DNA from: Mucilaginibacter lacusdianchii
GTDB lineage: Bacteria > Bacteroidota > Bacteroidia > Sphingobacteriales > Sphingobacteriaceae
Reading direction: 5' to 3'
NCBI RefSeq assembly: GCF_009770985.1
Contig: NZ_WSRW01000001.1
Span: forward strand, 372,001-436,000
DNA: 64,000 nucleotides
Shown here piece after piece: positions 1 to 7,950 of this stretch. The translations under genes were made by a program, and so were the position numbers. Every line of letters begins with the position of its first letter. Position 1 is the stretch's first letter. The notes under the pieces were generated by a model that had not been told where the DNA came from, ran no database searches, and was given only the letters and a program-made list of their open reading frames with translations.

Positions 1-171
1 GCACTTACCGCCCACATTGTAATAGCACAAGATACGTTACTAACGTTTGACAAAATTAAAGCTGATTTAAGGCACCGGCTGGAACATTTGAACATCAGCC
101 ACTGCACGTTTGAACCCGAACTGGTAACCGAGCAGTGTACCCAGCACGATTGTTTGATTGCCGAGTCGTGA
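1..171 (+). CDS. Cation diffusion facilitator transporter, C-terminal end (partial)
   Basis: Frame 1 is open from the window edge to TGA at 169-171, giving 56 residues that begin ALTAHIVIA and end in a Cys/His-rich stretch (CTQHDCLIAES). The pattern 'AHIVI...LRHRLEHLNISHCTFEPE...C' fits the cytoplasmic ferredoxin-like C-terminal domain of CzcD/ZitB-type cation diffusion facilitators, which export Zn/Co/Cd by proton antiport at the inner membrane. The membrane domain lies outside the window. The gene converges on the next one, and both share the palindromic terminator that starts right after this stop codon. The assignment rests on a short fragment. Confidence 0.6.
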   Translation, partial: ALTAHIVIAQDTLLTFDKIKADLRHRLEHLNISHCTFEPELVTEQCTQHDCLIAES

Positions 172-210
172 AAACAAAAGAAGCTGAATATTATTCAGCT
201 TCTTTTGTTT
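172..210. terminator. Bidirectional terminator overlapping the 3' end of the DUF5606 gene
   Basis: Perfect 39-bp palindrome: 19-nt arms at 172-190 and 192-210 around a single base, A-rich on the left and T-rich on the right. It starts directly after the TGA of the plus-strand gene. The stop codon of the minus-strand gene (191-193) sits at its centre, so one arm is also coding sequence. Confidence 0.8.
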
Positions 211-631
211 CTTCTTCTTGGGTTTCGACTACCGGCTCGACGGCTTGCGGCTCGTTGTTGAAGATAGGCATATCCTTCAAAATCTGATACCAGGATAAAA
301 CCTTTTTAATATCTGATGAGTATACTTTCTCCTCGTCATGATCGGGCGCTACCTCTCTAAAAAACTCGCGCAGTGCCTTACCATCAGCTTTAGCGTCGGG
401 TACTGATGAAGCAGTTTTGATACGTTCAAAAACGTCTGTTAGCTTAATATCGTCATCTTCGCCAAAGATGGTGATTTCATCCAGGGCTGCCAGCTTAGCA
501 GTAGACAGGTTTACCACCAGCTTGGTTCTTTTCTCGTCCAAACTCTCCAGCACAAACCCGGTTTTGTTTTGGGCCAGTGCTCTCCATAATCCCGGCTTAC
601 CGGCTACGGATACTATTCCTTGTAAATTCAT
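191..631 (-). CDS. DUF5606 family protein
   Basis: 146 aa, ATG start. The N-terminus (MNLQGIVSVAGKPGLWRAL) followed by 'GFVLESLDEKRTKLVVN' is the hallmark of DUF5606, a Bacteroidetes family of unknown function. The N-terminal ~50 residues look like a small beta domain; the middle has helices; the last ~20 residues are a Glu-rich acidic tail. There is no signal peptide or membrane segment, so it should be cytosolic. The cyclophilin gene lies 85 bp upstream on the same strand, so the two may be co-transcribed; a long inverted repeat fills the gap between them. No function can be assigned from sequence. Confidence 0.85.
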   Translation of the reverse strand: MNLQGIVSVAGKPGLWRALAQNKTGFVLESLDEKRTKLVVNLSTAKLAALDEITIFGEDDDIKLTDVFERIKTASSVPDAKADGKALREFFREVAPDHDEEKVYSSDIKKVLSWYQILKDMPIFNNEPQAVEPVVETQEEETKEAE

Positions 632-647
632 ATTCTTTGAGTTGTCA

Positions 648-711
648 GTTGTGGGTTGTCAGTTGTGAGTGCAACTTTAATTCAGACAACTCACAACTGA
701 CAACTCACAAC
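648..711. repeat. Long inverted repeat built from GTTGTGAGT units
   Basis: Arms at 648-670 and 689-711 (23 nt each) match with one mismatch across an 18-nt loop. Each arm consists of tandem variants of GTTGTGAGT / GTTGTCAGT. It fills almost the whole gap between the cyclophilin and DUF5606 genes. There is no T-run, so a simple terminator is unlikely. The same ACTCACAAC word recurs at 38845-38852 next to another inverted repeat. Confidence 0.75.
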
Positions 712-716
712 GTTAT

Positions 717-1154
717 TTATTCTTCAATTACATCTACGCTCAAAATCTTATCGCCTTGGCGGATAGCGTCAACTACATCTACGTTCTCAATTACTTTACC
801 AAAGCAAGTGTGGTTGCGATCTAAGTGAGCAGTGTTGGTACGGCTGTGGCAGATAAAAAATTGTGAGCTACCGGTGTTACGGCCAGCATGAGCCATTGAA
901 AGTACACCACGATCATGATACTGGTTATCGCCGGTTAATTCGCAATCAATGCGTTTACCTGAGCCACCTGCACCGGTACCGGTTGGATCGCCACCCTGAA
1001 CAACAAAGTTAGGAATAACACGGTGAAAAGTTACACCATTGTAAAAGCCCGATTTAGCTAGTTCAAGGAAGTTAGCTACGGTATTAGGCGCATCTTTATC
1101 GTAAAATTCGATAGTCATGTCACCTTTTTCGGTTTTCATTATTGCTTTGCTCAT
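717..1154 (-). CDS. Peptidyl-prolyl cis-trans isomerase, cyclophilin type
   Basis: 145 aa, single cyclophilin domain with no signal peptide, so cytosolic. Visible signatures are 'NFLELAKSGFYNGVTFHRVIPNF' in pieces (the FHR catalytic Arg), 'VQGGDPTGTGAGG' and 'SSQFFICH', which hold the active-site Arg, Gln and Phe residues. It catalyses isomerisation of X-Pro peptide bonds during folding. Its size matches the short bacterial PpiB-like forms. A promoter-like CAAAGTTA (minus-strand TAACTTTG) lies 28 bp before the start codon. The DUF5606 gene lies downstream on the same strand. Confidence 0.93.
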   Translation of the reverse strand: MSKAIMKTEKGDMTIEFYDKDAPNTVANFLELAKSGFYNGVTFHRVIPNFVVQGGDPTGTGAGGSGKRIDCELTGDNQYHDRGVLSMAHAGRNTGSSQFFICHSRTNTAHLDRNHTCFGKVIENVDVVDAIRQGDKILSVDVIEE

Positions 1155-1181
1155 TTCTTTCTAAGTTTAAAAACTGAGGCG

Positions 1182-1189
1182 CAAAGTTA
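1182..1189 (-). promoter_or_regulatory. Candidate -7 element of the cyclophilin gene
   Basis: The minus strand reads TAACTTTG, matching the Bacteroidetes -7 consensus TAnnTTTG, 28 bp before the start codon. No clear -33 TTG is seen at the expected spacing. Confidence 0.4.
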
Positions 1190-1239
1190 ATCATTTCTGC
1201 CATTCCCGTAAACTTATAATAGCTTATGCTATTAATCGT

Positions 1240-1247
1240 TATATTTG
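1240..1247 (+). promoter_or_regulatory. Candidate -7 element of the secreted protein gene at 1301
   Basis: TATATTTG fits TAnnTTTG and lies 53 bp before the ATG at 1301. No good -33 TTG is visible. Together with the element at 1182-1189 it makes this a divergent promoter region. Confidence 0.4.
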
Positions 1248-1300
1248 GTAATAACGTATTTACGCAACAACGGTTATAAGTTGACCATTCAACATCTTAA

Positions 1301-2560
1301 ATGAAATTCAAATACTTTTTAGCCTTCGCCTTTATCTTTTCTCCTTTCTTCCTCCGGGCAGCTTCTATTTTAATACCGATGGATGAAACGCAAAAAGACC
1401 ACTTAAAATCTTACGGTATTGCTTATTGGGTATTAAGTCATAGCGAAGAGGTTGACTGGTTGCTCAATTACCGTGGCGGTAGTTTTATGACTAGATACAA
1501 CAAAGCTACCGAAGACGAATGCAAAATTCGTGGCATCAGCTATGAAGTAATTGCCGATGCCAAGGTTACCGCTATCCTATCAGAAGTAACGGACCCGTCT
1601 GCAAATATGGACATGGTAAAGTTGGAAAAAGCACCTAAGATGGCAGTGTACTCCCCAAAAAGTAAGTTACCATGGGATGATGCCGTAACGCTGGTTTTAA
1701 AATATGCAGAAATACCTTATGATGTGGTGTATGATGAAGAGGTCATACACGGCGATTTGCTTAAATACGACTGGCTGCACCTGCATCATGAAGATTTTAC
1801 CGGTCAGTACAGCAAATTTTACGGTGCTTATCGCATGATGCCCTGGTACGTAGAAGATGTAAAAAGCCAGGAGGCGACGGCCCGTAAGTTGGGCTTTAAA
1901 AAAGTATCACAAATGAAGCTGGCCGTAGCGCAGCACATTCATGATTTTTGTGAAGGTGGCGGCTTTTTATTTGCCATGTGCTCGGGTACCGACACGTTTG
2001 ACATTGCCCTATCGGCAGCAGGTACCGACATTTGTGAAAACATGTTTGATGGTGATGCCGCCGATTATCAAGCCCAATCTAAGTTGGATTTCAGCCAAAC
2101 GTTTGCCTTTCAAAATTTCACATTGGATATGAACCCCATGTCGCACTCGTTCAGCAATATCGACGTAACACCCGGACGACAGGTAGAGCGTTCGCGCGAT
2201 TTTTTTACACTGTTTGATTTTTCGGCTAAGTGGGATGTAGTGCCCAGTATGCTTACCCAAAACCACGATAAGGTTATTAAAGGTTTTATGGGATTGACTA
2301 CCGCTTTTAACAAAAGCCTGCTTAAACCCAGCGTAACCGTAATGGGCGAAATGAAAACACAAAACGAAGCCCGCTACATACACGGCGAATACGGCAAAGG
2401 CCAATGGACTTTTTACGGCGGCCACGATCCGGAAGATTATCAGCACGCCGTTGGCGACCCACCTACCGATTTGAAACTGCACCCTAATTCGCCGGGATAC
2501 CGGCTAATTTTGAATAATGTACTATTTCCAGCGGCAAAGAAGAAAAAACAGAAAACCTGA
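1301..2560 (+). CDS. Secreted amidotransferase-fold-like protein (often labelled 'asparagine synthetase B')
   Basis: 419 aa with an N-terminal signal peptide (hydrophobic 3-20, cleavage after LRAA). The mature part contains 'GGGFLFAMCSGTDT' (about residue 220), which resembles a class-I glutamine-amidotransferase nucleophile elbow (G-x-C-x-G type), and a C-terminal 'YGKGQWTFYGGHDPE' that looks like the closing part of a GATase1-like or ThuA-like fold. I recall Bacteroidetes homologues carrying the database name asparagine synthetase B, but no Ntn-type N-terminal Cys or ATP-pyrophosphatase motif is visible, so that name looks wrong. It is probably periplasmic or surface-exposed. It stands alone, between a divergent promoter and a strong palindromic terminator. 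Confidence 0.6.
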   Translation: MKFKYFLAFAFIFSPFFLRAASILIPMDETQKDHLKSYGIAYWVLSHSEEVDWLLNYRGGSFMTRYNKATEDECKIRGISYEVIADAKVTAILSEVTDPSANMDMVKLEKAPKMAVYSPKSKLPWDDAVTLVLKYAEIPYDVVYDEEVIHGDLLKYDWLHLHHEDFTGQYSKFYGAYRMMPWYVEDVKSQEATARKLGFKKVSQMKLAVAQHIHDFCEGGGFLFAMCSGTDTFDIALSAAGTDICENMFDGDAADYQAQSKLDFSQTFAFQNFTLDMNPMSHSFSNIDVTPGRQVERSRDFFTLFDFSAKWDVVPSMLTQNHDKVIKGFMGLTTAFNKSLLKPSVTVMGEMKTQNEARYIHGEYGKGQWTFYGGHDPEDYQHAVGDPPTDLKLHPNSPGYRLILNNVLFPAAKKKKQKT

Positions 2561-2588
2561 TGTTACCTCATAATATTGCACCTTGCAT

Positions 2589-2634
2589 ATAAACGTAAAA
2601 AGCCGGTTGCTAGCAACCGGCTTTTTACGTTTAT
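2589..2634. terminator. 46-bp perfect palindrome, bidirectional terminator
   Basis: Arms at 2589-2610 and 2613-2634 are perfectly complementary around a TA centre. A GC core (AGCCGGTTGC) is flanked by A-runs and T-runs on both sides. It lies between the convergent genes ending at 2560 and 2650. Confidence 0.88.
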
Positions 2635-2649
2635 AAAATCATTAGAACT

Positions 2650-4806
2650 TTAATTATAGAAAGTCCATGACACGCCAAACTTAATCAGCTTATCGGGCAT
2701 GGGATACCGGTTAACGGTATAGTAGCCATTACTCTGCAAGCCTTGGTTGGCATAATCATACTGCACAAATAGGTTGGTACGGTACAGCGTAGCTTTAATA
2801 TACGGTGTAATAATGGGGTAAGAGTTAAAGGTAACGTCGGCACCATTATAAAACTGGCTGATACCTACGGCATATGAAGGCGCCACATAAGTAGTATTAT
2901 AGCGCACATTAACCCCCAACGTGGTATTAAGTACGTTAAAAAACTTTTTAGTGTACGACAAATTAGCAAAGTTATATATCTCGGGCGTGCGCAACGTAGT
3001 TTGATAGTCAGATTTCTGGTACACGAAAAAGTCTTCGAAATGCCAGCGGCCCCAATTGATAGTTTTGCCCACACTTATTTTGAGCAGGTTAATTGCCGAG
3101 CTCAGTTGTGCAGGCACTGCGTCTATACCACCGGGCGTTAATGATCTAAAGTATTGGTAACCGGTAATTAAAAAGTATTCGGCTTTTAAATCCAATTGCA
3201 GCTTATCATTTATATAATTGAATGATACGTTGTTGGTTTTTTGTTTACCGATATCTGTGTTCTGGTAAATATAGTGGTTGGATATCCAGTCGGTAAAAAT
3301 AAGCGGTGCTTTATTATTTTGAGCGTAAGCACCCAGTATAATACGACCGGCACGCTCACCGCCAGATACGGTTAAGCGGGCATCGTACAAGTAATCGCCA
3401 AAATTGTAGCCTTGTGCCACCTGCTGAAAATCGCCCTCCAAACCCACGCGGTCGCTAAAGCGGTAACTGAAACGAGCATTCAGTTTTACGTTCTGAAAGG
3501 TTTCATCTTTAAGCTTAACCTTTTGTGTAGTGTATACCGAGTTAACCAATACTGAATCGAGCACATGCTGTTTGTAATGGTATAAATCGTGCGTTAAACC
3601 CACATCCAGTTTCACCTCGTTTTTTACAAAGCTTACCGATTTACCCCGCAGGTAGAAGCTGTATGAAAAATCGTTACGGATGTCGGTTAATGCCAGCGAG
3701 TCTGTAGAAAGATTGTTGCTGTAATACGCGTCGGGAAACACCTTGTAGGTGTCGGCCTCGTTTTGAGTAAATTTGTATTTACGTACATTGTAAAACAACG
3801 TATGGGCAATACGCTGTGTAGGCAATATTTTAGCAGCTTCTTTACCAGTGCCCTGTATGGTATCAATACGCCCTAAATAATAAAACTGTTTAATGTAAAG
3901 GCCATTATTACGCTGGTTGATGTTAGAACTGGCAAGCCTTACGTTTTCATAATACCGGTTAAAACTTGCCGTAGTGGTTGAACTGAATAAATCATCAGTA
4001 TAGGAACCGCTTTCGGGCACTTTCAGGTTATTAAAAAAGGCATTGGCCAACAGGTTATACCGCTTGCTGCGCGACTCGTACCAGGTAAACACCGCTGCGT
4101 TCATATCACCCACATTTTGCCGCCGGTGAAACCCGCGCGAACCGATGGTGTTAAAATTAGCACCGACGTTCCAATTGGGTTTTAAGTTTTGCGTATGCAC
4201 CAGCCTGAATACCTGCTCGGCAGTAGGGTTATTAACAATACCGCCTATATAGGTTAAGTTGGTATATGCAACACGTGACCGGTAGTAATTGATATCCTGC
4301 GGGGTAAGCATATAGGCATCCAGCGAATGTATACCTACATCAAAGCCGATGCTTTTGGCAGGTTCAAACAACAAAGGACGCTGCGGCAAGCCTAAGCTAC
4401 CCAAATAAATGCGCGGACTGCGGGGTTGTAATAGCGGGCTGTAATTTTCAAACCCTACTATACCTGTATCCAGCGGAAACACCTGCGTGCTATCGTTCAG
4501 CAACCGCTCGTTGGTAACTTTTACAAATTTGGATGTATAAACTACAGAGTCTCCTCTATTTTCTTCGCGTTTTCGCAGGGTATCCAGCAATTCGTCGCCG
4601 CTTAGTTGGCGGCCCCGCCTGCTGGCTGTATCATTGATAGGCACAGTTTGGCCAGGATTCATGGGCATAGGCCGCATTTGAGCATGCGTGTTTTGCCATG
4701 CAAAGCTAAGTAACGCAATTAGTATACAGCCAAACCTTTGTAGCCATAAACCATTTGGTCTCCACTCGGGAGTATTTTTCATTATATAATTTAGCGTATT
4801 AGGCAT
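2650..4806 (-). CDS. Putative outer-membrane porin (Porin_10 family type)
   Basis: 718 aa with a signal peptide (hydrophobic core around residues 25-42, ending NTHAQ). A Pro/Arg-rich low-complexity region follows, then many amphipathic beta strands rich in Tyr, Asn and aromatic residues. It ends in FYN, with the aromatic near-C-terminus usual for outer-membrane barrels. Segments such as 'GSLGLPQRPLLFEP' and 'LTYIGGIVNNPTAEQVFRLVH' are typical of the Bacteroidetes 'putative porin' family (Porin_10). Its start is 22 bp after the purine nucleoside phosphorylase stop, so the two may share a transcript. An in-frame ATG at 4782 is an alternative start that would give a more ordinary signal peptide. 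Substrate unknown. Confidence 0.8.
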   Translation of the reverse strand: MPNTLNYIMKNTPEWRPNGLWLQRFGCILIALLSFAWQNTHAQMRPMPMNPGQTVPINDTASRRGRQLSGDELLDTLRKREENRGDSVVYTSKFVKVTNERLLNDSTQVFPLDTGIVGFENYSPLLQPRSPRIYLGSLGLPQRPLLFEPAKSIGFDVGIHSLDAYMLTPQDINYYRSRVAYTNLTYIGGIVNNPTAEQVFRLVHTQNLKPNWNVGANFNTIGSRGFHRRQNVGDMNAAVFTWYESRSKRYNLLANAFFNNLKVPESGSYTDDLFSSTTTASFNRYYENVRLASSNINQRNNGLYIKQFYYLGRIDTIQGTGKEAAKILPTQRIAHTLFYNVRKYKFTQNEADTYKVFPDAYYSNNLSTDSLALTDIRNDFSYSFYLRGKSVSFVKNEVKLDVGLTHDLYHYKQHVLDSVLVNSVYTTQKVKLKDETFQNVKLNARFSYRFSDRVGLEGDFQQVAQGYNFGDYLYDARLTVSGGERAGRIILGAYAQNNKAPLIFTDWISNHYIYQNTDIGKQKTNNVSFNYINDKLQLDLKAEYFLITGYQYFRSLTPGGIDAVPAQLSSAINLLKISVGKTINWGRWHFEDFFVYQKSDYQTTLRTPEIYNFANLSYTKKFFNVLNTTLGVNVRYNTTYVAPSYAVGISQFYNGADVTFNSYPIITPYIKATLYRTNLFVQYDYANQGLQSNGYYTVNRYPMPDKLIKFGVSWTFYN

Positions 4807-4827
4807 TCAACAGTTCAGTACCTGGGT

Positions 4828-5655
4828 TTATTGGGCCGGGGCCAATTGTGCAATCAGTTCTTTAAGTATCAGGGTTAACTTCGGCTCAGCTTTTTGTGCC
4901 ACTTCAATAATTTCTTCTACAGATACCGGTTTCAACGTTTCCGGAAAACCTTCATCTGTGAGCACCGAAATAGCAAAAACCGGTAAACCCATATGGTTGG
5001 CTACAATTACTTCGGGCGCTGTACTCATGCCCACTGCATCACCGCCAATAATGCGCAAGTAACGATACTCGGCCCGGGTTTCCAGATTAGGTCCGGTTAC
5101 TGCTACATAAACTCCTTTATGGCAGGTAATATTGTTTGCCGACGCAATATCCAGCGCTTTTTGAATCAAGTCCAATTTGTAGGGTTCGCTCATGTCTGGA
5201 AAGCGTGGGCCAAGTTCATCTTCATTACCGCCAATCAAGGGGTTATCGGGCTGCATATTGATGTGGTCTTCAATCACCATCAGGTCGCCTTTTTGAAAAG
5301 CCGGGTTTAAAGCGCCACTGGCGTTAGATACAAACAGGGTTTTAATGCCCAGCATTTTCATTACCCTTACCGGAAAGGTAATTTGCTGCATGCTGTAACC
5401 TTCATAGTAATGCAAGCGCCCTTGCATAGCCACTACTTTTTTTCCGGCTAGGTAACCAAAAATCAGCTTACCGGAATGGAACTCGAGCGTAGCCACCGGA
5501 AAATCAGGAATGTTAGCGTACAGCATTTGCTTTACTACTTCAATTTCGGTAACCAATCCGCCTAAGCCCGTACCTAATATAATGCCTACTTCGGGCTCAA
5601 AATCGCCAATGCGGTTTTTAATGTACGCTGCGGTGCGTTGTATATTTTCTAACAT
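4828..5655 (-). CDS. punA: Purine-nucleoside phosphorylase (trimeric class)
   Basis: 275 aa. It catalyses phosphorolysis of purine (deoxy)nucleosides to free base and (deoxy)ribose-1-phosphate in purine salvage. Visible motifs: phosphate-binding 'GTGLGG' (about residue 29) and 'FHSGKL', then 'VSNASGALNP', and the base-site block 'TGPNLETRAEYRYLR..GGDAVGMSTAPEV' (about 190-215), all diagnostic of the low-molecular-mass PNP/MTAP family. Length is normal. Its first 38 bp overlap the 3' end of lpxK in another frame, so translation of the two is probably coupled. Confidence 0.95.
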   Translation of the reverse strand: MLENIQRTAAYIKNRIGDFEPEVGIILGTGLGGLVTEIEVVKQMLYANIPDFPVATLEFHSGKLIFGYLAGKKVVAMQGRLHYYEGYSMQQITFPVRVMKMLGIKTLFVSNASGALNPAFQKGDLMVIEDHINMQPDNPLIGGNEDELGPRFPDMSEPYKLDLIQKALDIASANNITCHKGVYVAVTGPNLETRAEYRYLRIIGGDAVGMSTAPEVIVANHMGLPVFAISVLTDEGFPETLKPVSVEEIIEVAQKAEPKLTLILKELIAQLAPAQ

Positions 5656-6682
5656 ATTGTTTTATAGTTTGATTGAACGGCTGCTCGCCGTCATTTAAAA
5701 ATTGTATACCGATGGGCAGCACCCATATTGGCAACGTCAGTACCACGCTCAGTAAACCTGGCTCGCGCAGGCGCTGGGCATCTTTCTCGGTAGTAATAAT
5801 TACTTTTTTAGATGCTTTACTAACACGAAAGTCATTGGCAAGTTTAGTAATATTTTTTAAGGTAAACTGATGATGATCGGCATATTTATGCTGCACCAGC
5901 TGCGAGGAGTATTTTTGGAGATGCTGCACTAAAGGTTGTGTATTAGCGATGCCGGTCAGCAAAAACACAGTAGTATCAGCATCCAACGTTGCCCCTACCG
6001 GGTTACTTTTCAAATCCTGAAAAGACAAATAACTGATGGTTGTAAAATACACCTGCTGGTATGCAAACGGACGTAGTTTATTGGCAATATCCTGTTGCCG
6101 TTGCTCAGGTAAATTAGATGGGCATTTACTCACAACTAGTACATTAGCCCGTTTACGACCACTCAAAGGTTCGCGCAGGTTACCGGCGGGTAGCATCAGG
6201 TTCGGTTGATTAATTTGGCTATAATCAAACAGCAAAATACTCAAACCCGGCTTAACCGCCCTGTGCTGGTAAGCATCATCCAAAATAACAACATCATGAT
6301 TGGACATTAATTTTTCGATACCAAATACCCTTTTTTCGCACACGGCTACGGTCAGTTCCGGAAACTTTTGTTTGAACTGTGCAGGTTCATCGCCTACCGT
6401 TGCAGCGGTACTTTCGGTATTAGCTATTCCGAACCCCTTGGTTGTACGGCCATATCCCCGGCTTAAGGTAGCCAGTTGGTAGTCATTTTTGAGCAACCTT
6501 ACCAAGTATTCCGTCATCGGACTTTTGCCCGCCCCACCTACATTTAAATTACCTACCGAGATCACGGGAAAATCAAACTCCTTACTTTTAAAAATACCCG
6601 CATCAAAACACCAGTTACGGATAATGATGATGAAGCCGTAAATGAGCGAGAAAGGCAGTAATAACCAACGCAGGTATTTCAT
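5618..6682 (-). CDS. lpxK: Tetraacyldisaccharide 4'-kinase
   Basis: 354 aa. LpxK phosphorylates the 4' position of the lipid A disaccharide at the inner face of the cytoplasmic membrane. An N-terminal hydrophobic anchor (residues 6-22) precedes the Walker A-like 'GNLNVGGAGKSPM' (about 42-54); further on are 'LSRGYGR', 'GDEPAQF' and 'VILDDAYQHR', the family's conserved Asp region. Length is typical. It overlaps the start of the phosphorylase gene by 38 bp. No other lipid A gene lies nearby, as is usual for lpxK in Bacteroidetes. Confidence 0.94.
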   Translation of the reverse strand: MKYLRWLLLPFSLIYGFIIIIRNWCFDAGIFKSKEFDFPVISVGNLNVGGAGKSPMTEYLVRLLKNDYQLATLSRGYGRTTKGFGIANTESTAATVGDEPAQFKQKFPELTVAVCEKRVFGIEKLMSNHDVVILDDAYQHRAVKPGLSILLFDYSQINQPNLMLPAGNLREPLSGRKRANVLVVSKCPSNLPEQRQQDIANKLRPFAYQQVYFTTISYLSFQDLKSNPVGATLDADTTVFLLTGIANTQPLVQHLQKYSSQLVQHKYADHHQFTLKNITKLANDFRVSKASKKVIITTEKDAQRLREPGLLSVVLTLPIWVLPIGIQFLNDGEQPFNQTIKQYVRKYTTHRSVH

Positions 6683-7212
6683 AAAGCCTGTAAAGATACG
6701 AAATGATGAGTTGTTAGGTACGGATGCGTTTGTTAGTTTATTTTAAGTTGGTGCTGTATGTTATTGCTGTGCCCTGTTAGGATAGTGATGTACTTATATT
6801 ACAGCCTGTGGATGTTCCTTTTTCTTTTACCGCAAAAGAAACCAAAAAGAAAGCTCTCGGCTGCACCTTCTTTCTACTTAAGACAGTGCTTGCACTTAAG
6901 TTAGAAGCTGCCGAAAGAAGCTGAATGCCGATTCTTTTTTGAGATCTTGTTCTGACAGTGCTTTTGTTGAATAAGGATCGAGAAAGAAAATAAAAAGAAG
7001 CGCAAAGGCCCGCTGTTGCGCCCGGGCCAGCGATGGCCTTGCGGGCGGAGAGGTGATCGCAACAGCTAGGCCTTTTTGGATACTTTTGTGGCTATGACAA
7101 AAGTATCTAGCCCCTGCGGCAATGAGCAGACGAAGTAAGTAAATGACCACTACAGGATGTTAAACTAACAGCACAAACCCAACAATAATAGCAGTACAAT
7201 CAAAAACAATCG
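6683..7212. other. 530-bp gap containing a folded, repeat-like element; no convincing gene
   Basis: The gap between lpxK and the next minus-strand gene contains A/G-rich stretches near 6826-6870, a GC-rich nested inverted repeat at 7004-7075 and a perfect hairpin at 7079-7107. An 84-codon reading frame at 6896-7150 runs through this structured DNA with no recognisable protein features, so I do not call it a gene. The pattern looks like a degraded copy of a dispersed intergenic element. Confidence 0.55.
7004..7107. repeat. Nested inverted repeats (GC-rich stem plus hairpin)
   Basis: Arms at 7004-7020 and 7058-7075 pair apart from small internal mismatches (AAAGGCC...CTGTTGCG against CGCAACAG...GGCCTTT). 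They enclose a smaller GCCA/TGGC hairpin. Immediately after, 11-nt perfect arms at 7079-7089 and 7097-7107 (GATACTTTTGT/ACAAAAGTATC) form a second hairpin. GC content is clearly above that of the surrounding AT-rich DNA. Confidence 0.6.
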
Positions 7213-7773
7213 TTAAAAAATAAAACGTTCCTCTTTCACACTCTTATCAACACTAACATTCCGCCGTCCTTCATCACATACTTCAAAATAAAAGAAGTTG
7301 CCAACATAACGCTGCACAGCGCCTTGTCCGTTGGTGCCCGGATCGGAATAGGTTACTTTTTTGACACCATATTTAGCCGACTGTGTGCCCTTTTGAAACA
7401 GTGATACATCGACGACATTTTCGTTATTGCCTGCCGGATGAAAGTTAACCGTGTAGGTGCCCGGTGCCTGACGGTAGCCGGCTTTCAGCTTCTCGGCACC
7501 CAGTTCATTTTTCAATTTCTCTAAGGCTTGAGTTAAGTCGGTTACGGCATCGGTTTCGCCGTAGGCAATTACAGAATATGGTTTTTTAGCTGCGTTGTAA
7601 GAAATGACAATATGCGCCGTTACCTCCTGATTGTCGAGGTGGATAATTACCTCGCTGGTGTCTTTATATAATTTCCAAAGGCGATCAACGTCAAGTGCCG
7701 GCTCGGCTTTGTTCTGGGCAAAAGCTAAATGAGTTAATAGTATACTGATAATAATGAGGAAAGCTTTGCGCAT
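7213..7773 (-). CDS. Hypothetical secreted protein
   Basis: 186 aa with a clear type-I signal peptide (residues 1-19, cut after LAFAQ). The mature part has alternating beta strands (residues 40-75, 100-165) with a short amphipathic helix around 80-95, and one Cys near the C-terminus. I do not recognise the family; it looks like a small periplasmic or exported beta protein. A minus-strand TATTTTTG (7801-7808) fits the -7 promoter pattern 28 bp upstream. It stands alone with no visible terminator hairpin. Confidence 0.65.
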   Translation of the reverse strand: MRKAFLIIISILLTHLAFAQNKAEPALDVDRLWKLYKDTSEVIIHLDNQEVTAHIVISYNAAKKPYSVIAYGETDAVTDLTQALEKLKNELGAEKLKAGYRQAPGTYTVNFHPAGNNENVVDVSLFQKGTQSAKYGVKKVTYSDPGTNGQGAVQRYVGNFFYFEVCDEGRRNVSVDKSVKEERFIF

Positions 7774-7950
7774 AAATTAGGGCGGCGGATTAATTAGATA
7801 CAAAAATAACAGATTTTCAAGGGATTTGGAATATGTAATGGACTTAAAGGACAAGCGGTACTAAACGTTATTGCGATAATATGATGTTACTAGAACGGGT
7901 TAGTTCCATGATTTTTGCTTCAAGCATCGATAATAATTACCTTTACAATT

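Noticed and set aside
2009-2482. 157-codon minus-strand frame opposite the secreted protein gene
   Set aside because: Shadow of a gene with signal peptide and coherent fold; no features of its own.
6896-7150. 84-codon reading frame on the minus strand
   Set aside because: It runs through a nested inverted-repeat region, has an odd composition and no recognisable domain; more likely a by-product of the repeat.
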